A program made the translations under genes and the position numbers. Below are positions 61,134 to 64,000 of a DNA stretch of 64,000 nt, in pieces (positions within the stretch are counted from its first letter, which is position 1; each line of letters starts with the position of its first letter). Below the pieces are notes generated by a model that did not search any database, was not told where the DNA came from, and saw nothing but the letters and a program-made list of their open reading frames with translations. Source of the DNA: Pseudomonas sp. R28(2017) (GTDB lineage: Bacteria; Pseudomonadota; Gammaproteobacteria; Pseudomonadales; Pseudomonadaceae); contig NZ_NEHW01000021.1 of the NCBI RefSeq assembly GCF_002112505.1, positions 17,616-81,615 on the forward strand, in the 5' to 3' direction.

Positions 61134-62390
61134 TCACACTCCGTGCGCGGCGAGGCGCGAGGTGTACCAGCGGGCGAACTGGTCGACGTACGGCTCGGTG
61201 AAGGTGGAGTAGGGGCCTGGGACGAAGGCCGGGTCCTGGGTGCCGCTGTGGGTGATGGCGACCAGCGCGGCGTCCTGCTGGGTGGTGGCCACCCAGACTT
61301 CGGTCAGGCGCTGCAGGTCGTAGTCGACCCCCTCCACGGCGTCGCGGTGCACCAGCCACTTGGTGCGCACCAGGGTGCGGTCCGGTGACAGCGGGATGAT
61401 CCAGCTGATCATGGCGTGGTCGCTCATCACGTGGGCCCAGGCGTTGTTGCCCCACAGATGGGTGTCGCCGAGGTCGCGACGGGTCAGGTTGCCCAGCAGC
61501 TTGCTGCAGGCGACCTTGGTGTCGAGGGTTTGCGATTCGCCGCTGCCGGCAATGATCATGCGCTGGGTGCGGAACTGGGTGGGCGAGTTGTCCTGCAGGT
61601 GCTCGACGGTTTCATACAGCAGGCCGTCGCTGGCCCAGCCGGCCTCGATGCCGGCCTTGCGGACCTGGTACGCATCGTACGAGGCGCGGGCTTCTTCGCT
61701 CATTTCTTCCAGGCTGACGCCGAGGTCTTCGGACTGGTACGAGACGATCAGCTCTGGGTGAGTGCCGGCGCAGTGGTAGCACTCGCGGTTGTTTTCCATC
61801 ACCAGCTTCCAGTTGCCGTTCTCGATGTAGTCGAGCTCGTAGGCAATGCGGGTGTTGGTCAGGTCGAAGGGGGCGAAGCGCGGCCCCATGACTTCTTCGA
61901 GGTCGCTGATGTCTTCCGGCGGGTTGTCGGCCAGGCAGATCAGCACGTGGCTGCCGATCACCTTGCAGTGCACCGGGATCAGGCTGCGGCACTTGGGGTC
62001 GAAGCCCTTGCCCATGTGGCTGGCGTGCTTGAGGCTGCCGTCCAGGTCGTAGGTCCATTGGTGGTAGGGGCAGACCAGCATGCCGACGGTGGACTTGCCC
62101 GGCGCCTTCAGGCGTGCGCCGCGGTGGCGGCAGACGTTGCGATAGGCGCGGATCTGTTCGTCATCGTCACGCAGGATCAGCAGCGAGGCCTTGCCGATGT
62201 CCACGGTGAAGACATCGCCTGGTTCGTCGACATCCGCGGTGACGGCTACCTGAATCCAGTGTTTGTTGAAGAAGATATCCATATCCGTTTCGAAGATATC
62301 CTGGCGGCTGTACAACTCGCCACTCATGCCAAAACCGGGCTGGCGTGATTCAACAAGTTCGCGATGCGATTTAATCGTCGGGCTGCTCAT
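61134..62390 (-). CDS. Rieske non-heme iron oxygenase, GbcA-like
   Basis: The 418-residue alpha subunit probably N-demethylates a quaternary ammonium compound such as glycine betaine or stachydrine. The Rieske motif is CRHRGA ... CPYHQW (residues ~90-110), and the catalytic iron site begins with NRECYHCAGTHPEL (~205-218). Sequence length and the BCCT and ProV-like neighbours support a betaine-type substrate rather than an aromatic ring. The start codon is 115 bp from the end of a LysR gene of the same strand. The exact substrate is not determined by sequence. Confidence 0.9.
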   Translation of the reverse strand: MSSPTIKSHRELVESRQPGFGMSGELYSRQDIFETDMDIFFNKHWIQVAVTADVDEPGDVFTVDIGKASLLILRDDDEQIRAYRNVCRHRGARLKAPGKSTVGMLVCPYHQWTYDLDGSLKHASHMGKGFDPKCRSLIPVHCKVIGSHVLICLADNPPEDISDLEEVMGPRFAPFDLTNTRIAYELDYIENGNWKLVMENNRECYHCAGTHPELIVSYQSEDLGVSLEEMSEEARASYDAYQVRKAGIEAGWASDGLLYETVEHLQDNSPTQFRTQRMIIAGSGESQTLDTKVACSKLLGNLTRRDLGDTHLWGNNAWAHVMSDHAMISWIIPLSPDRTLVRTKWLVHRDAVEGVDYDLQRLTEVWVATTQQDAALVAITHSGTQDPAFVPGPYSTFTEPYVDQFARWYTSRLAAHGV

Positions 62391-62505
62391 AGTTGACCTC
62401 GGGCACTCTTATTCTTGAATTACCAAACTAATGGCGGCGATTATCAAAGTGCCCTGCCAGAGCGTCAATGCGCTTAATTTTCCGCGTTGCATTACTTCAG
62501 GTTAT

Positions 62506-63435
62506 TCAAAAACTCTCACATTGAAGCCATTGCACCAGCGCCGCCAAGTGCGGGCTTTTCGGGCGCCCATGGGGTGCGATCAGGTAATAAGCCTGTTTGG
62601 GTCGCACCACGAACGGTTGCAGGCGAACCAGCTCGCCGCTGTTCAACAGGTGCTCCACCAGCCGGCCCCAGCCCAGGGCGATGCCATAGCCTTGCAGTGC
62701 GGCATTGATGGCATCGATGTACAGGCTGCAGCGCAGGTTGTACTGCAGGGCACCGGGGTTGCCGCCTTTCTCGCGGAACCAGCTCGGCCAGGCGACCCAG
62801 CCTTCGGAGGTGGAGTCGGCATCCAGCAGCCCGGCGCCGGCCAGTTCTTCCAGGGTGGTGGGCAGCGGATTGCGCGCCAGCCAGGCAGGCGAGCAGACCG
62901 GGAAGACTTCTTCGTCGAACAGCAAGGTGGCCTCGCCATCGTCCCACTGGCCGTTGCCAAATCGGATGTCCAGGTCGTAGTTGCGGGTGCGCAGGTCACC
63001 GGTGAACATCTGCGTCGCCAGGCGCAGCTGCACCTGCGGCAGGGCGCTGGCCAGCTGGTTCAGGCGCGGCATGATGCGCAGCTGCGAGAACGAGGCGGTG
63101 GACCCCAGCACGACCTCCTGGCGGTGGCAGCCCTGGTTGATCTGGTCGAAGGCACTGGCCACCCGCTGCAGCGACTCGGAGATGCTCACGAACAGGATGT
63201 CGCCGGCATCGGTCAGGCTGATCTTGCGGTGCACGCGGTGGAACAGCAGGGCGCCGAGGTTCTCTTCGAGCACCTTGACCTGCTTGCTCACCGCGGCCTG
63301 GGTCACGCCCAGCTCGGTGGCGGCCAGGGTGAAGCTGTTCAACCGGGCGACGGCCTCGAACTGCAGCAAGGCGGTCATCGACGGGATGATGCGGCGGTAG
63401 CCCTTGTGTTTCTGAGCGCCTGATGGGTTGTTCAT
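62506..63435 (-). CDS. LysR-family transcriptional regulator, GcvA-like
   Basis: The 309-residue regulator has a basic N-terminal extension, then MTALLQFEAVARLNSFTLAA and the HTH ELGVTQAAVSKQVKVLEENL (~40-60). The effector domain contains the GcvA-type YDLDIRFGNGQW and LLFDEEVFPVCSPAWL. It lies upstream of the Rieske gene on the same strand and diverges from a ProV-like transporter gene across 316 bp. It is the probable regulator of both. Confidence 0.92.
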   Translation of the reverse strand: MNNPSGAQKHKGYRRIIPSMTALLQFEAVARLNSFTLAATELGVTQAAVSKQVKVLEENLGALLFHRVHRKISLTDAGDILFVSISESLQRVASAFDQINQGCHRQEVVLGSTASFSQLRIMPRLNQLASALPQVQLRLATQMFTGDLRTRNYDLDIRFGNGQWDDGEATLLFDEEVFPVCSPAWLARNPLPTTLEELAGAGLLDADSTSEGWVAWPSWFREKGGNPGALQYNLRCSLYIDAINAALQGYGIALGWGRLVEHLLNSGELVRLQPFVVRPKQAYYLIAPHGRPKSPHLAALVQWLQCESF

Positions 63436-63751
63436 CGTATTCCAGACACGGTGGCGGAGCGCCGCTGATGCACGGCAGTCCGATTATTGTTGTTGTTTGC
63501 AGCACGCGGGCAGGGCGCCCTTGGGCCAGATGATGGGCAGGGCCGAGGGCTGCGGATATTACGGCTATGACAATAAATAGGATGCCGTGGCGCGACGGGG
63601 CGTCAATGGCGGGGCTTTATAATACAAATTGACCCGGATATACAATGCGCCCACCGAGGGGCGCGTTACATTGCCAAAAAAGAAGTTTGCCTCGCTCGCC
63701 ATTGCGGGCCGCCTGCCAATCATTGGTCATAAATATAATAATGAGGGTCGT
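63436..63751. promoter_or_regulatory. Divergent control region between LysR and the ProV-like gene
   Basis: The 316-bp region shows a TATAAT hexamer at 63618-63623 without a good -35 partner. It also has a 6-bp GC stem GCGCCC/GGGCGC at 63647-63664. The part next to the transporter gene is AT-rich. No open reading frame of note is present. LysR binding sites are expected here but I could not assign one. Confidence 0.4.
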
Positions 63752-64000
63752 ATGTACCAAGGCGATGAAATACTCTCGGTAAACCATATCTTCAAAGTGT
63801 TCGGCAATAATCCGGGCATGGCCATGGAGATGCTGCGCAACGGTGCCGACAAGCACGAAATCTTCAGCAAGACTGGCCACGTCGTCGGCGTGTTCGATGC
63901 CAGCTTTTCCGTCAAGCGTGGCGAGATCTTCGTCATCATGGGCCTGTCCGGTTCGGGCAAGTCGACCATGGTGCGGCTGTTCAACCGCCTGATCGAACCC
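63752..64000 (+). CDS. Glycine betaine/proline ABC transporter ATPase, ProV-like, N-terminal part
   Basis: Eighty-three residues are visible and the gene runs off the window end. VNHIFKVFGNNPGMAMEML and the ProV-type TGHVVGVFDASFSVKRGE precede Walker A GLSGSGKST (~68-76). This N-terminal pattern is specific for the quaternary-amine ABC transporters (ProV/OpuA/CbcV). The gene diverges from the LysR gene and completes the picture of a quaternary-ammonium uptake and demethylation locus. Confidence 0.93.
   Translation, partial: MYQGDEILSVNHIFKVFGNNPGMAMEMLRNGADKHEIFSKTGHVVGVFDASFSVKRGEIFVIMGLSGSGKSTMVRLFNRLIEP

Noticed and set aside
1..64000. tRNA, rRNA, CRISPR array, insertion sequence or prophage genes
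   Set aside because: No tRNA-like cloverleaf, rRNA segment, regular spacer-repeat array, transposase, integrase or phage structural gene was recognised on either strand.

Overview
The window reads as a chromosomal segment of a fluorescent Pseudomonas, most likely of the P. putida group. The grounds are high GC, repeated copies of the GCGGGCAAGCCCGCTCCCACAG-type REP palindrome between genes, a gad/ptxS/kgu 2-ketogluconate locus with the TGAAACCGGTTTCA operator, and a type VI secretion (T6SS) gene order that resembles, from memory, the K1 cluster of P. putida KT2440. No rRNA, tRNA, CRISPR array or insertion sequence was recognised.

1-23 kb is the T6SS region. A minus-strand operon runs from an unclassified first gene at 7.3 kb through tssB, tssC, tssE, tssF and tssG into clpV, which is cut by the window start. 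Upstream lies an effector/immunity island. It holds two unknown minus-strand genes, a plus-strand ADP-ribosylglycohydrolase, a Tse6-like NAD(P)-glycohydrolase toxin with a Tsi6-like immunity gene and another small gene, and then vgrG, two Eag (DUF1795) chaperones and a 1404-residue prePAAR-PAAR-Rhs effector with its immunity gene. Beyond these is an AT-rich graveyard: the end of a displaced toxin tip, its Imm11/43-like immunity gene, and a 700-bp second copy of the rhs core.

23-33 kb carries arfB, a small membrane protein, an M20 amidohydrolase / MHS permease / amidase / IclR amide-catabolism module, and an ABC ATPase / FtsX-like permease / AttH-like lipoprotein module.

33-47 kb holds two catabolic clusters. 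The first has an HpaA/PobR-like AraC regulator diverging from an SDR, a ketosteroid-dehydrogenase-like flavoprotein, a NIPSNAP protein and an AAHS aromatic-acid permease. I infer aromatisation of an alicyclic acid. An aldo/keto reductase with a LysR regulator follows. The second has a LysR regulator, an HMG-CoA-lyase-like enzyme, a class III CoA transferase, a gamma-carbonic-anhydrase-like protein, an MFS permease and an OprD porin. I infer CoA activation and cleavage of a branched dicarboxylate.

47-57 kb is peripheral glucose metabolism. The three-subunit membrane-bound gluconate 2-dehydrogenase makes 2-ketogluconate in the periplasm. KguT imports it, KguK phosphorylates it and KguD reduces it to 6-phosphogluconate. 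PtxS is the likely repressor of all three units, since a perfect 14-bp operator precedes each.

57-64 kb has a lone acyl-reductase-like SDR preceded by two inverted repeats, then a quaternary-ammonium module: BCCT transporter, GbcB-like reductase, GbcA-like Rieske oxygenase, LysR regulator and the start of a ProV-like ABC transporter.
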